Notes under the pieces: model-generated
What the model was told of the DNA's origin: nothing
Database searches by the model: none
Seen by the model: the letters and a program-made list of their open reading frames with translations, nothing else
Source: Taishania pollutisoli
Lineage (GTDB): Bacteria; Bacteroidota; Bacteroidia; Flavobacteriales_D; Crocinitomicaceae
Direction: 5' to 3'
NCBI RefSeq assembly: GCF_014518315.1
Contig: NZ_JACVEL010000006.1
Span: 152,166-216,165, forward strand
DNA length: 64,000 nucleotides
In this document: in pieces, positions 45,069 to 54,734 of the stretch
Position numbering within the stretch: position 1 is the first letter of the stretch
Layout of the letters: every line of letters begins with the position of its first letter
Program-made: the position numbers and the translations under genes

Positions 45069-45584
45069 ATGAAAATTATAAAAAGAATCGTTATCGCATT
45101 GCTAATTATCATTGCGATTCCGTTGATTGTAGCACTTTTTGTTCCACGGGACTTTAAAAGTGAGAAAAGCATTGTAATCAATAAACCGGTAACGGAAGTA
45201 TTTGACTATGTTAAACACGTTAAAAACCAGGACAATTTCGGTATCTGGCAGCTTTCAGACCCGGATATGAAAAAAAGTTACGAAGGAACAGACGGAACAG
45301 TCGGCTTCGTCTATCATTGGGACAGTGAGTCTATGGGAAAAGGTTCTCAAAAAATCACGGCAATCGAAGACGGAAAACGGGTCGATTTTGAACTGGATTT
45401 CGGATTCGGAGACCCGGCAAAAGCGTATTTCATTACCCGTGAAAAAAGTACCGATCAAACCAATGTAACATGGGGAATTACAGGACGTACCCCCTACCCC
45501 TTCAATTTCATGAGCCTGTTCTACGACATGGGAAATGACTTTGAACAAGGCTTGCAAAACCTGAAGAAAGAGCTGGAAAAATAA
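45069..45584 (+). CDS. Membrane-anchored SRPBCC domain protein
   Basis: 171 aa. Residues of about 5-26 are a transmembrane helix (RIVIALLIIIAIPLIVALFV); the remainder is a polyketide-cyclase-type SRPBCC domain facing the periplasm or cytoplasm (SIVINKPVTEVFDYVKHVKN, end LFYDMGNDFEQGLQNLKK). ATG 45069 is chosen; an upstream TTG adds two residues only. Ligand unknown. Confidence 0.88.
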   Translation: MKIIKRIVIALLIIIAIPLIVALFVPRDFKSEKSIVINKPVTEVFDYVKHVKNQDNFGIWQLSDPDMKKSYEGTDGTVGFVYHWDSESMGKGSQKITAIEDGKRVDFELDFGFGDPAKAYFITREKSTDQTNVTWGITGRTPYPFNFMSLFYDMGNDFEQGLQNLKKELEK

Positions 45585-45591
45585 ACAACCA

Positions 45592-46017
45592 ATGGCGGAA
45601 ATAAAAACCAAACAACACGAAGCAAATGTTACGGATTTCATCCTGTCATTTGCAGAAACGGAGCAAAAACAAAAAGACAGTTTCGAACTGGTAAAAATCA
45701 TGCAGGAATATACCGGATTCGAACCTAAAATGTGGGGACCATCCATCATCGGGTTTGGTATGTACCATTATAAATCTGATCGCAGCAAGCAGGAAGGCGA
45801 CTGGCCGTTGGTCGGATTCTCTCCCCGCAAAGCAGCTATTTCATTGTATGTATACATGGGAACACCGGAGCAGGATAAGTTATTACAGGAATTTGGAAAA
45901 TTCAAGATGGGAAAAGGATGTATCTATGTTAAAAAGTTATCCGACATCAATATAGAAGTCCTCAAGAAAATGATGGGTGAAACCATTACAGCACTTCGGG
46001 AAAAATACGGAAATTAA
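45592..46017 (+). CDS. DUF1801 family protein
   Basis: 141 aa. GFEPKMWGPSIIGFGMYHYK and GFSPRKAAISLYVYMG are characteristic. Starts seven bases after the SRPBCC gene. Function unknown. Confidence 0.9.
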   Translation: MAEIKTKQHEANVTDFILSFAETEQKQKDSFELVKIMQEYTGFEPKMWGPSIIGFGMYHYKSDRSKQEGDWPLVGFSPRKAAISLYVYMGTPEQDKLLQEFGKFKMGKGCIYVKKLSDINIEVLKKMMGETITALREKYGN

Positions 46018-46029
46018 TATCATTCAGCC

Positions 46030-46590
46030 ATGCCAACTAATCATCAATGGACGGAAGAAGTCGCAATTTTATCGGCGATCATAGATAAAACACCACTGGA
46101 CAAAACCACCAAATGGGGGTCGGATGTGTATACCTATAATGGTAAAAATGTGGTAAGTTGCGGAGGATTCAAAAACTTTTTTACCCTTTGGTTTTACAAT
46201 GGTGTGTTTCTGGAAGATCCGTATAAAGTCTTGATCAGTGCTTCTGAGGGACAAACAAAATCATTGCGTCAGTGGCGGTTTACTTCGAAAGAGGAAATTG
46301 ATGAGAAAAAGATTCTCGCCTACATTCACGAAGCCATCGAAACAGAGAAAAAAGGATTAAAAATAAAACCGGCGAAGTTCATTGCTGTTCCACCACCATC
46401 CTTACTCAGTGATGCGTTGAAAAATGACAAAGCCTTTCAGAAAGCATTTGAACTGCTCACGCCCGGAAAGCAAAAAGAATACATTTTATACCTGAATGAA
46501 GCCAAACAGGAAGCAACCAAAGTGAAACGGCTGGAAAAAATTACGCCGTTGATCTTTCAGGGAATGGGGTTAAATGATAAATACAAATAA
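46030..46590 (+). CDS. YdeI/OmdA family protein with DUF1801 domain
   Basis: 186 aa. Residues of about 15-105 are DUF1801-like (TKWGSDVYTYNGKNVVSCGG). The C-terminal half has the bacteriocin-protection YdeI/OmpD-associated pattern (ALKNDKAFQKAFELLTPGKQKEYILYL). Family members have been linked to envelope stress resistance; no evidence for that here beyond similarity. Confidence 0.88.
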   Translation: MPTNHQWTEEVAILSAIIDKTPLDKTTKWGSDVYTYNGKNVVSCGGFKNFFTLWFYNGVFLEDPYKVLISASEGQTKSLRQWRFTSKEEIDEKKILAYIHEAIETEKKGLKIKPAKFIAVPPPSLLSDALKNDKAFQKAFELLTPGKQKEYILYLNEAKQEATKVKRLEKITPLIFQGMGLNDKYK

Positions 46591-46601
46591 ATCATCGAGT
46601 G

Positions 46602-47099
46602 ATGAAAGTACTGGCAATTGAAATCAAATGGGCCGTTATCTTTGTGGTAGTATCCTTGCTTTGGATGGTATTGGAAAAAGTGTGCGGGCTGCACGGACCT
46701 TACATTGATTACCACCTGTACCTTACCAACCTGTTTGCCATTCCGGCAATCTGGATGTTTGTACTGGCATTAAAAGATAAAAAACGTCGTTACTACAATG
46801 GTCACATGACGTATGTACAGGGACTTGTTTCGGGCACCATTATTTCAGTAATTGTTGCCGCACTTTCTCCCCTCACCCAATGGGTTGTTTCTTATGTTAT
46901 CACCCCTGAATATTTCCCAAACGTGATCAAACGTTCAGTAGAATTAGGATATTACGAAACAACAACTGCTGCTGCCGCATATTTTAATTACAAACATTAT
47001 GCAACCCAGGGAATAATTGGCGCATTGGTGACGGGAATTGCAACAACAGCTATTGTGATGTTATTTGTGCGGTCAAAAAATCGTACCGTTAAACAATAA
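46602..47099 (+). CDS. DUF4199 family membrane protein
   Basis: 165 aa with four hydrophobic segments (about 9-25, 40-57, 75-97, 135-155). The FVLALKDKKRRYYNGHMTYVQG loop is typical of the Bacteroidota DUF4199 family. Unknown role. Its stop codon overlaps the next start by one base. Confidence 0.88.
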   Translation: MKVLAIEIKWAVIFVVVSLLWMVLEKVCGLHGPYIDYHLYLTNLFAIPAIWMFVLALKDKKRRYYNGHMTYVQGLVSGTIISVIVAALSPLTQWVVSYVITPEYFPNVIKRSVELGYYETTTAAAAYFNYKHYATQGIIGALVTGIATTAIVMLFVRSKNRTVKQ

Positions 47100-47560
47100 T
47101 GAAGATGAAAAAACTACAGTTTCAAACAAAAATCCACGCACCGGTCGCACATGTATATACCATCATGTTGGGGATCGGTGACAAAACAACGTATGAAGCA
47201 TGGGCCGCGGAATTCCAGCCCACATCTACCTATGACGGAAGCTGGGAACCGGGAAGCAAAATCCGATTCATTGGTGTTGATCAACAGGGGGAACAGGGTG
47301 GAATCATTGCGGAAATCGCAGCAAACGACCCCAACCGTTTTGTATCACTAAAGACGTGTGGTTTTCTATCGAAAGGAGTCGAAATTACCGAAGGACCGGA
47401 AGTAGAAGAATGGATCGGAGGACTTGAAAATTATACATTTCGGGAAGAAAACGAATACACAATGGTAACAGTTGATATTGATGTAGTGGATGACTTCGTT
47501 GATTATTTCAATACAACCTGGCCCAAAGCATTAGTAAAATTAAAAACGATTTGCGAATAA
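47099..47560 (+). CDS. SRPBCC domain protein
   Basis: 153 aa single SRPBCC fold (FQTKIHAPVAHVYTIML, SWEPGSKIRFIG, end YFNTTWPKALVKLKTIC). An internal Met two codons later could be used instead. Ligand unknown. Confidence 0.88.
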   Translation: MKMKKLQFQTKIHAPVAHVYTIMLGIGDKTTYEAWAAEFQPTSTYDGSWEPGSKIRFIGVDQQGEQGGIIAEIAANDPNRFVSLKTCGFLSKGVEITEGPEVEEWIGGLENYTFREENEYTMVTVDIDVVDDFVDYFNTTWPKALVKLKTICE

Positions 47561-47572
47561 ACTCAATGAAAA

Positions 47573-47998
47573 ATGGAAACAACACAGCTAACAGTTAATG
47601 CGGCTATTGCCACAGACATTCAAAGCGTATGGGAAGCGTGGACTCAGCCCAAGCACATCACCGGGTGGAATTTTGCATCCGACGACTGGTGCTGCCCGAA
47701 TGCAGAAAATGACCTGCGTACAGGGGGGAAATATACGGCACGTATGGAAGCAAAAGACGGGAGCTTCGGTTTTGACTTTGAAGCCGTATATGATGAAGTA
47801 TTAACGCATCAGAAAATTGTCTACACCATGGCTGATGGCAGAAAATCTACAACCGTATTCAAATCAAGGGGAAATACAACAGAAGTTTCCACCACATTTG
47901 ATGCGGAGACAAGCAATCCCATCGACATGCAACAGCAAGGATGGCAAGCGATTCTGAACAATTTCAAAAAGTACGTTGAACACAACGCTCAACCATGA
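47573..47998 (+). CDS. SRPBCC (AHSA1-like) domain protein
   Basis: 141 aa. AHSA1-type sequence: VWEAWTQPKHITGWNFASDD and DLRTGGKYTARMEAKDGSFGF, end MQQQGWQAILNNFKKYVE. Stop overlaps the following VOC gene by four bases. Confidence 0.92.
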   Translation: METTQLTVNAAIATDIQSVWEAWTQPKHITGWNFASDDWCCPNAENDLRTGGKYTARMEAKDGSFGFDFEAVYDEVLTHQKIVYTMADGRKSTTVFKSRGNTTEVSTTFDAETSNPIDMQQQGWQAILNNFKKYVEHNAQP

Positions 47999-48825
47999 AT
48001 ACATCAATCTATCCGTGCATTTGGTTCAATCACAATGCCGGGGAAGCAGCCACCTTTTATTGTAAATTATTCAGCCATTCCCGAATCATCCGAACAACTC
48101 CGATGGTGGTGACTTTTGAACTGGAAGGAGTTAAATTCATGGGATTGAACGGTGGAGATCAGTTCCGTCCTACACCTGCTTTGTCGTATTTTGTCTATTG
48201 TGAAAATGATCACGCAAAAATTGAACGGCTCTATGAACAACTCAAAGAAGGAGGAAATGTATTAATGCCGTTGGGGAAATACAATTGGAGTGAAAAATAC
48301 GCATGGATTGAAGATAAATTCGGTGTAAGCTGGCAACTGGATATCGAACAGATCAACCACCCGCAAAAAATTGTTCCGGCATTTTTATTTGTCAACGAAA
48401 AGCGAAATGATGTAAAAAAAGCAGTGGATTTGTACACTTCTGTGTTTGAAAACAGCACCGTTCTGCTTTCATTCCCGGAAACCGGAATTCCGACCTTTGT
48501 CCAGCTAAAGTTGAACAATTACCTGTTCAACCTGATGAGCGGAGGGGACATGCATCACGCATTTGATTTCACCGAGGGTAACTCCATCGTTATTGAATGT
48601 GATACACAGGGGCAGATTGATCACTACTGGCATGAATTAACGAAGGACGGAACAGAAAGCATGTGCGGATGGTTACGCGATCCTTTCGGTAGTTCCTGGC
48701 AAATTATTCCGGCAATTTTAGGACAACTGATGAGTGATCCGGAAAAGGCGCAGAAAGTCATGGCAGCCGTTCTGAAAATGAAAAAATTAGACATTGTACA
48801 GTTACAACAAGCCGCAATCTGTTAA
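47995..48825 (+). CDS. Tandem PhnB-like VOC protein
   Basis: 276 aa with two PhnB-type VOC domains: about 1-122 (IYPCIWFNHNAGEAATFYCK ... FGVSWQLDIEQ) and about 123-245 (PAFLFVNEKRNDVKKAVDLY ... FGSSWQIIPAIL). Last gene of the run; it faces the T9SS protein gene at 48838 with only 12 bases between stops. Confidence 0.9.
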   Translation: MNTSIYPCIWFNHNAGEAATFYCKLFSHSRIIRTTPMVVTFELEGVKFMGLNGGDQFRPTPALSYFVYCENDHAKIERLYEQLKEGGNVLMPLGKYNWSEKYAWIEDKFGVSWQLDIEQINHPQKIVPAFLFVNEKRNDVKKAVDLYTSVFENSTVLLSFPETGIPTFVQLKLNNYLFNLMSGGDMHHAFDFTEGNSIVIECDTQGQIDHYWHELTKDGTESMCGWLRDPFGSSWQIIPAILGQLMSDPEKAQKVMAAVLKMKKLDIVQLQQAAIC

Positions 48826-48837
48826 CTACACCGATTT

Positions 48838-50910
48838 TTATTTATTCACAATCAGTTTCTCTGTCCGCGTTGTACCTTCGTGAATAATTTCAACCAGGTA
48901 TACCCCGTTTCTGAATAGAGTCAGACTAATTGTTTCCGTTTCCTTTGCCTTCGGATTTTCGAACACAATTCTCCCGGTCATATCCCGGACAACAATCCGT
49001 GCATATTTAGGTACATTGCTGATCCGAACAGATTCACTTGCTGGATTCGGATAGACAGATAACTTCTTCATTTCCTGTTGCTCCACGCCTACATTAGAAA
49101 TCAGATAACAGGTAGATGTAACGGTACAGCCATGTTCATTGATCACAGCAACCGCATAACTTCCATTCTGTTGAGGGGTAAATACGACTCCGACTGCTCC
49201 TGTTACAGGTGAATCTCCATTATTACAATCCAGCCATTGATAACTATATCCTTCTACTGCTGTAAGGGTTCCGCCATTGAACGTAACAGTTGCATCCGGT
49301 AATTCGTTTTCTGTCACTTCCATTATTTCCGAACCCGCATAACATTCATTGTTTTCTGCAACAGTCACCCAGTAATCTCCGGGCGTATTGACATAAATAG
49401 ATGCTGTAGTATCTCCGTTACTCCACATATATGAATAGCCGGGAAGCTCATCAACACTTAACTCCAGGCTGTCGCCCTGACAAAATGATGTGTTTCCTGC
49501 AAGTGCAGGTACCGGTGTATTGCAAATCCCGTACTGCGCCACAAAGGCCCGCGGCAAATTGGATCCTGAAAAAGAAGTCGACGGATCAAACTGTACACGT
49601 TCTTTAAAATAACCGGAGATAATAACATTCCCTCCGTTGCTGGCCTGCGTAAGATATTCACTGGTAACCCAACCCGAAGGAGCCCCTACAAACGGTGGTG
49701 GGCCTGCGACAATGTTATGTCCCCAGATCAGCGTACCATCCGGTGCATACTTCAAAAACATCGCATCGAGATCCCCCCCGATACACATCCCGTAATTCCC
49801 GATCACATATACATTACCAATAGCATCTGTCAATAATTGATAGAAATAATCACAATGAATATAGGTATACCGGTTAACCCAGGCAATTTCACCATCTGAT
49901 GCCCGAAGTTTCAACGTCACCCCATCTGCTTTGTTTACATCTCCATGTTTTGTAATCGAATGTCCGTTCAGATTAGCAGATCCCCCATAAAGACTACCGC
50001 AGAAAAAGATATTTCCCGACGGATCTACGGACATACCTGTGAACGAAACAGATCCTGTTCCCGTATTGTTAAATGTTGTTTCCATTACACTATTTCCCTG
50101 AAGGTCATACTTGATCAGTTTACGCTCGGAATTGACATACCGGTACACATTGTACTGAGCATCCATATCAAAAAACTCATCTTCATACGATGAATAAGAT
50201 GGATTCACAACCCCCAATTGATAGGCATTTAACAAGTTTCCTGCGTCATCATACGCAGCACGAAATGCATTCATACCTAATTGATTTCCAGCTGTCTCCA
50301 GTGTAAATCCGTTGTGAAAAGTAATCGAAGATTGAAAAATTCCGGCCACATAAATTTTCCCGCTCTGGTCAATCGTAATCGTCACATCCGTAGAAAAACC
50401 TCCGATCGACAATCCATTATAGTCAATTGCCCGGATCCATTGCGTTGAACCGTCAAGGTTGATCTGGATCAGGCAATAAGCTCCTTCGGGAGTAGAAGGT
50501 GTCGGAAAAGGAATGCCGTCAAAATGTTGTGTCGCCTGAAAATACGTAGCAATAATGTATAATTTATTGCCGTATGTCAGCATTTTATTAATCGTAAACG
50601 GAATTTTTTTAATCCAGATACCATTTCCGTTCTGATCGTATTTGATCAGGTAATTAGAAGCACCTCCTCCGGGGTTCAGATGCGTAATCGTAGTTCCGTT
50701 GATTGTGATACTTGTGTTAAATGATCCGCTCACATAGGTGTTATTCTGATTGTCGATTGCTAACGGTCCTGCAGTGGAGATTCCTGAATTAGTGATAATC
50801 CGGGCCCATGCCAGATCAGGTACATTCTGCCCCAAAAGTACCGGTACGGAAAAGAATAAAATCAGGGGAAATAGTATCCGGCAAACACCGGATTTAAACG
50901 TTTGTTTCAT
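48838..50910 (-). CDS. T9SS-exported beta-propeller (SBBP-type) protein
   Basis: 690 aa. A signal peptide ends near LLGQ. Residues of about 30-450 are repeated beta blades with motifs such as DNQNNTYVSGSF, DQSGKIYVAGIF and DAIGNVYVIGNYG, as in SBBP/NHL-like propellers. Two Ig-like segments follow (SGYSYMWSNGDTTAS-like and YSYQWLDCNNG). The end KKLSVYPNPASESVRI ... TRTEKLIVNK is a T9SS type A sorting domain, so it is secreted through the outer membrane or anchored at the surface. It is divergent from the FG-GAP protein gene. Confidence 0.9.
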   Translation of the reverse strand: MKQTFKSGVCRILFPLILFFSVPVLLGQNVPDLAWARIITNSGISTAGPLAIDNQNNTYVSGSFNTSITINGTTITHLNPGGGASNYLIKYDQNGNGIWIKKIPFTINKMLTYGNKLYIIATYFQATQHFDGIPFPTPSTPEGAYCLIQINLDGSTQWIRAIDYNGLSIGGFSTDVTITIDQSGKIYVAGIFQSSITFHNGFTLETAGNQLGMNAFRAAYDDAGNLLNAYQLGVVNPSYSSYEDEFFDMDAQYNVYRYVNSERKLIKYDLQGNSVMETTFNNTGTGSVSFTGMSVDPSGNIFFCGSLYGGSANLNGHSITKHGDVNKADGVTLKLRASDGEIAWVNRYTYIHCDYFYQLLTDAIGNVYVIGNYGMCIGGDLDAMFLKYAPDGTLIWGHNIVAGPPPFVGAPSGWVTSEYLTQASNGGNVIISGYFKERVQFDPSTSFSGSNLPRAFVAQYGICNTPVPALAGNTSFCQGDSLELSVDELPGYSYMWSNGDTTASIYVNTPGDYWVTVAENNECYAGSEIMEVTENELPDATVTFNGGTLTAVEGYSYQWLDCNNGDSPVTGAVGVVFTPQQNGSYAVAVINEHGCTVTSTCYLISNVGVEQQEMKKLSVYPNPASESVRISNVPKYARIVVRDMTGRIVFENPKAKETETISLTLFRNGVYLVEIIHEGTTRTEKLIVNK

Positions 50911-51012
50911 AGTATAATAGGATAATTCGTCGAGTAAATTTAGTTTTTTTCTTTCACAAAACCCTATTACTTTAAAAAATAATCTAAATTAGTGCTGTAA
51001 TTACCTAATAGC

Positions 51013-53739
51013 ATGACTACAAAATACATAGCGTTATTTTTTTGCGCTTTTTTCACTACTACGTATAACTTTTCACAAGTTGTATTTGAAGAATACACAT
51101 TTAAGGTGTTTGATCCAATCTATAAAAGTTCAATTGCACATTCAGATATAGACGGTGATGGGGACCAGGATGTATTTGTTACAGGTTATCATGAAAATAT
51201 TGCTGTCGCACGCCTGTATTCCAATGACGGTAACGGTGTATTTACAGAAGTCTCCGGAACACCATTTGAAGGTGTGAGTGTCGGTTCATCCGCTTTTGCA
51301 GATATAGACGGCGATGGGGATGAAGATTTGCTGGTGACCGGATATACGAATAATAATCAACGCCTGTCAAAATTATACAAAAACAATGGTTCCGGTGTTT
51401 TCTCAGAAGTACCGGGAACTCCGTTTGATCCTGTTAGTTTCAGTACTGTTACTTTTATCGACATTGACAATGATAGTGATCAAGATGTTTTGATTACCGG
51501 ATACACTAGCTCCAATCAACGCATCTCAAAATTGTATCTGAATGACGGAACAGGGACTTTTTCCCTTGTCGCAGGAACTCCGTTTGAAGGGGTAAGTTTC
51601 GGAGCAATAGCTTTTGCCGACATCAATAATGATGGCAACCAGGATATACTGATTACCGGTGAAAATACAGCGGAACAACCCATCGCGAAGCTCTATACCA
51701 ATAACGGTTCAGGTTCCTTTACGGAGGTGACAGGTCTGCCGTTTGAAGGGGTTTACAATTCTGCAGTAGCGTTTTCGGATATTGATAATGACGGTGATCC
51801 GGATGTGATCATTACCGGAAAAAAGAATTACACACAGGACATCTCCAAATTATACAGAAACAATGGAAATGGTTCTTTCACAGTTATTGCAAGTCCTGCA
51901 TTTGACGGCATGAGCTTAGGCTCAGTTGCATTTGCAGACATCGACAACGACAGTGATCCCGATTTACTGCTCATCGGACACAGTCCCTATACGTCGACAT
52001 TAATCGCCAAACTATACACCAATAACGGAACAGGGGGATACACCGAGCTGAATCACCAGGTATTAACCGGAGTTAAAAACGGAGCCATTACTTTTATAGA
52101 TGTCGACAACGATGGCGACCAGGATTTATTGGCTACAGGGTTGAATGCATTGAACAAAGGCTCTTCCAAACTGTACACCAACAATGGTGACGGAACATTT
52201 ATAGACACGAGTGCTCCATTCATCGATTTATCGTACAGTGCAATTGCATTCGCAGATGTAGACAACGATGGTGATGAAGATGTATTGGTAACGGGTACCA
52301 GTAACTTTAACGAAGGGATAACCGCACTCTATCTCAATGACGGAGCAGGTGTTTTTGAACGTGTATCCAATACTCCGTTTATCCAGGTTAAACGGGGAAG
52401 TATTGGTTTTTCAGACATCGACAATGACGGAGACATGGACTTATTTGTTACTGGCCAAAACGATTCCGGGCAAACACTTGCCAGAATGTATTCAAACAAC
52501 GGAGCCGGAATTTTCACCGAAATACCAGGGACATCGTTCATAGCCATCTTAGCCGGAGCAATTGCATTTGCAGACATTGATAATGATGGTGACGAAGACC
52601 TCTTTATTACAGGAAACAACGTCAATCAACCACTATCCAGATTATATATTAATAACGGAACCGGAACCTTTACGGTTTCCGGAGAAACATTCGCAAACGT
52701 TTACTCCAGTTCAGTCGGTTTTTCAGACATTGATAACGACGGGGATCCGGATCTGCTCCTATTTGGTAGTTATGCTCCTGGTCAAACAAACAACATCACC
52801 AAATTGTACCGAAACAATGGAGGAACTTTTTCAGAAATTACAGGCACTCCTTTTCAGAACCTGAGCACAGGATCAATCTCTTTTGCAGATGTAGACGGAG
52901 ACGGAGACGAAGATGTTGTCCTTGCAGGAAAAAACACCGCAGCACAAAACAGCACAAAACTTTACCTCAATGACGGAACAGGTAATTTTTCAGAAGATGT
53001 AACAGTCCCATTCCTTGATGTTTTCTTTAGTTCCATCCGGTTTTCAGATGTGGACAACGATGGGGATCAGGATGTATTGGTTACTGGAATGATGGCACAG
53101 GCAACAACCAACTTTTACCTCAACGACGGAACCGGCACGTTTACAGAATTTACAGCTGTTCCATTCGCTTCAATTGCGGCAGGAGCAGTCGCTTTTTCAG
53201 ATATTGACAGCGATGGTGACATGGATGTGCTGATTTCAGGAGAAAAGCAAACAAAACTCTACCGAAACATAACATGTTTTTCAATTGATGTGAGTACAAG
53301 TGTATCAGGAAATACGATTATTGCCAACGAATCAAATGCAACATATAGCTGGTTGGATTGCAACAACAATTACCTTCCGGTGGGTGTAACAACACAAAGT
53401 TTTTCACCTACGGTAAACGGAAGTTATGCCGTAGAGATTACACAACCCGGAGGATGCGTTTCCCGGTCTGCCTGTGTACAGATTTCTGAACTGGGAATTC
53501 AATCTCACGGTACTGAAGAAGAACTGCTGTTATTTCCAAATCCGGCAGATCATACCGTAACGGTCAAGGCACCTTTTTCTGTTGAACATTATTCTGTTCT
53601 GGATATACAGGGACGCATTGTGAAAGAAGGAATGTTGAATAATGGTACAATTGATCTGAGTAACCTGGAGTCCGGAAGCTACCTGGTTAACTTTAAAACA
53701 GAAAAACAATCCGTTACCCGGCAAATTATCAAACGGTAG
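51013..53739 (+). CDS. T9SS-exported FG-GAP/VCBS repeat protein
   Basis: 908 aa. After a signal peptide (IALFFCAFFTTTYNFSQ) come 14 tandem repeats of about 55 residues, each with a calcium-binding-like DIDNDGDxD loop followed by (V/L)LxTG and a SKLYxNNGxGxF strand. This is the FG-GAP beta-propeller type of surface proteins. The Ig-like module YSWLDCNNN ... NGSYAVEI follows, and the last 80 residues (LLLFPNPADHTVTV ... VTRQIIKR) are a T9SS sorting domain. Adhesion or polymer binding is inferred. Confidence 0.92.
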   Translation: MTTKYIALFFCAFFTTTYNFSQVVFEEYTFKVFDPIYKSSIAHSDIDGDGDQDVFVTGYHENIAVARLYSNDGNGVFTEVSGTPFEGVSVGSSAFADIDGDGDEDLLVTGYTNNNQRLSKLYKNNGSGVFSEVPGTPFDPVSFSTVTFIDIDNDSDQDVLITGYTSSNQRISKLYLNDGTGTFSLVAGTPFEGVSFGAIAFADINNDGNQDILITGENTAEQPIAKLYTNNGSGSFTEVTGLPFEGVYNSAVAFSDIDNDGDPDVIITGKKNYTQDISKLYRNNGNGSFTVIASPAFDGMSLGSVAFADIDNDSDPDLLLIGHSPYTSTLIAKLYTNNGTGGYTELNHQVLTGVKNGAITFIDVDNDGDQDLLATGLNALNKGSSKLYTNNGDGTFIDTSAPFIDLSYSAIAFADVDNDGDEDVLVTGTSNFNEGITALYLNDGAGVFERVSNTPFIQVKRGSIGFSDIDNDGDMDLFVTGQNDSGQTLARMYSNNGAGIFTEIPGTSFIAILAGAIAFADIDNDGDEDLFITGNNVNQPLSRLYINNGTGTFTVSGETFANVYSSSVGFSDIDNDGDPDLLLFGSYAPGQTNNITKLYRNNGGTFSEITGTPFQNLSTGSISFADVDGDGDEDVVLAGKNTAAQNSTKLYLNDGTGNFSEDVTVPFLDVFFSSIRFSDVDNDGDQDVLVTGMMAQATTNFYLNDGTGTFTEFTAVPFASIAAGAVAFSDIDSDGDMDVLISGEKQTKLYRNITCFSIDVSTSVSGNTIIANESNATYSWLDCNNNYLPVGVTTQSFSPTVNGSYAVEITQPGGCVSRSACVQISELGIQSHGTEEELLLFPNPADHTVTVKAPFSVEHYSVLDIQGRIVKEGMLNNGTIDLSNLESGSYLVNFKTEKQSVTRQIIKR

Positions 53740-53856
53740 TTGTATCCTGTAACCTGTTCGATTTCAAATACAAGTTGTTAAAAAAATAACCTGTTTGTTT
53801 ATCCTGATCTGCTATTGTTTTCATAATATTGAATACAAACTAAAAACTAAACAAAC

Positions 53857-54657
53857 ATGGCAACGAAGAAAAAAATCGTACAGGTTGACGGGGAACGCAC
53901 TACTTCAACTCCTGATACGACCGGAGAACGCCCGGGATTTTCACCTACAAAAGAAGCGAAAGGAAGGGCAACACAATTGCGACTGATTGCCGGAATTCTC
54001 TGGATACTGGGCATTGGTGCGCAAGTGTGGGCAATTACACTCTTGTTCAAACAACCAATCACCATGTGGTTGATCATTACACTCATCGCGGCCGATCTTG
54101 CCCTGGTGGTTACCGGTTCCATGTTGTGGAAAAAATCAAACCGACTGGACCCTGCTTCGGAAAAAAATGCGTTTCGTTTCTTTCTGCAAAGTCAATTGGG
54201 GATGGTTACTGCTGTTATCGCTTTCCTGCCGTTGGTTATCTTTATTTTAACCAACAAAAATATTGACGGGAAACAAAAAGCGATCCTGGGAAGCATTGCC
54301 GGTGTTGCGCTATTGATTGCAGGAATTACCGGTTATGATTTCAATCCACCTTCTGTAGAAGAATATACCAACCAAACACATGAAGTAGAAGATCTGAACG
54401 ACGGAACAGATGCCGTTTACTGGACAAAATCCGGGACGCGTTACCACTTATCCGATTCCTGTTCGTATATCAATACGGATAAAACAGCTGAAATTTTTAC
54501 GGGAACCGTTGCGCAGGCGAGGGAATTAAAAAACATTACCGAATTGTGTAATTTGTGCAAAACAAGAGCAGAAAAAGCAGGTCAATTACCTGAAAACACC
54601 ACATCAGATGCCATTCAGGAAGGTGTCGAAAAAGTTACAGAGCTGGTAGAACAATAA
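53857..54657 (+). CDS. Membrane protein with a C-terminal Cys/His motif
   Basis: 266 aa. Polar N-terminus of about 45 residues, then four hydrophobic segments (about 46-64, 68-88, 110-130, 144-160), then a soluble tail. The tail contains YHLSDSCSYI and LCNLCKTR, i.e. a His and three Cys in an arrangement also found in short metal-binding-like domains of secreted nucleases and other proteins. No family with known function recognised. Single gene followed by a terminator. Confidence 0.75.
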   Translation: MATKKKIVQVDGERTTSTPDTTGERPGFSPTKEAKGRATQLRLIAGILWILGIGAQVWAITLLFKQPITMWLIITLIAADLALVVTGSMLWKKSNRLDPASEKNAFRFFLQSQLGMVTAVIAFLPLVIFILTNKNIDGKQKAILGSIAGVALLIAGITGYDFNPPSVEEYTNQTHEVEDLNDGTDAVYWTKSGTRYHLSDSCSYINTDKTAEIFTGTVAQARELKNITELCNLCKTRAEKAGQLPENTTSDAIQEGVEKVTELVEQ

Positions 54658-54679
54658 GTTACCTCGATACAAAACATGA

Positions 54680-54719
54680 AAAAAGCGAGGTTGTCAAGTT
54701 GTTACAAACCTCGCTTTTT
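54680..54719. terminator. Rho-independent terminator
   Basis: AAAAGCGAGGTT pairs with AACCTCGCTTTT around a 14-base loop, with an A-run before and T-run after. It sits between the convergent membrane protein and T9SS genes and can serve both. Confidence 0.88.
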
Positions 54720-54734
54720 CCCTTTAAAAACCGG

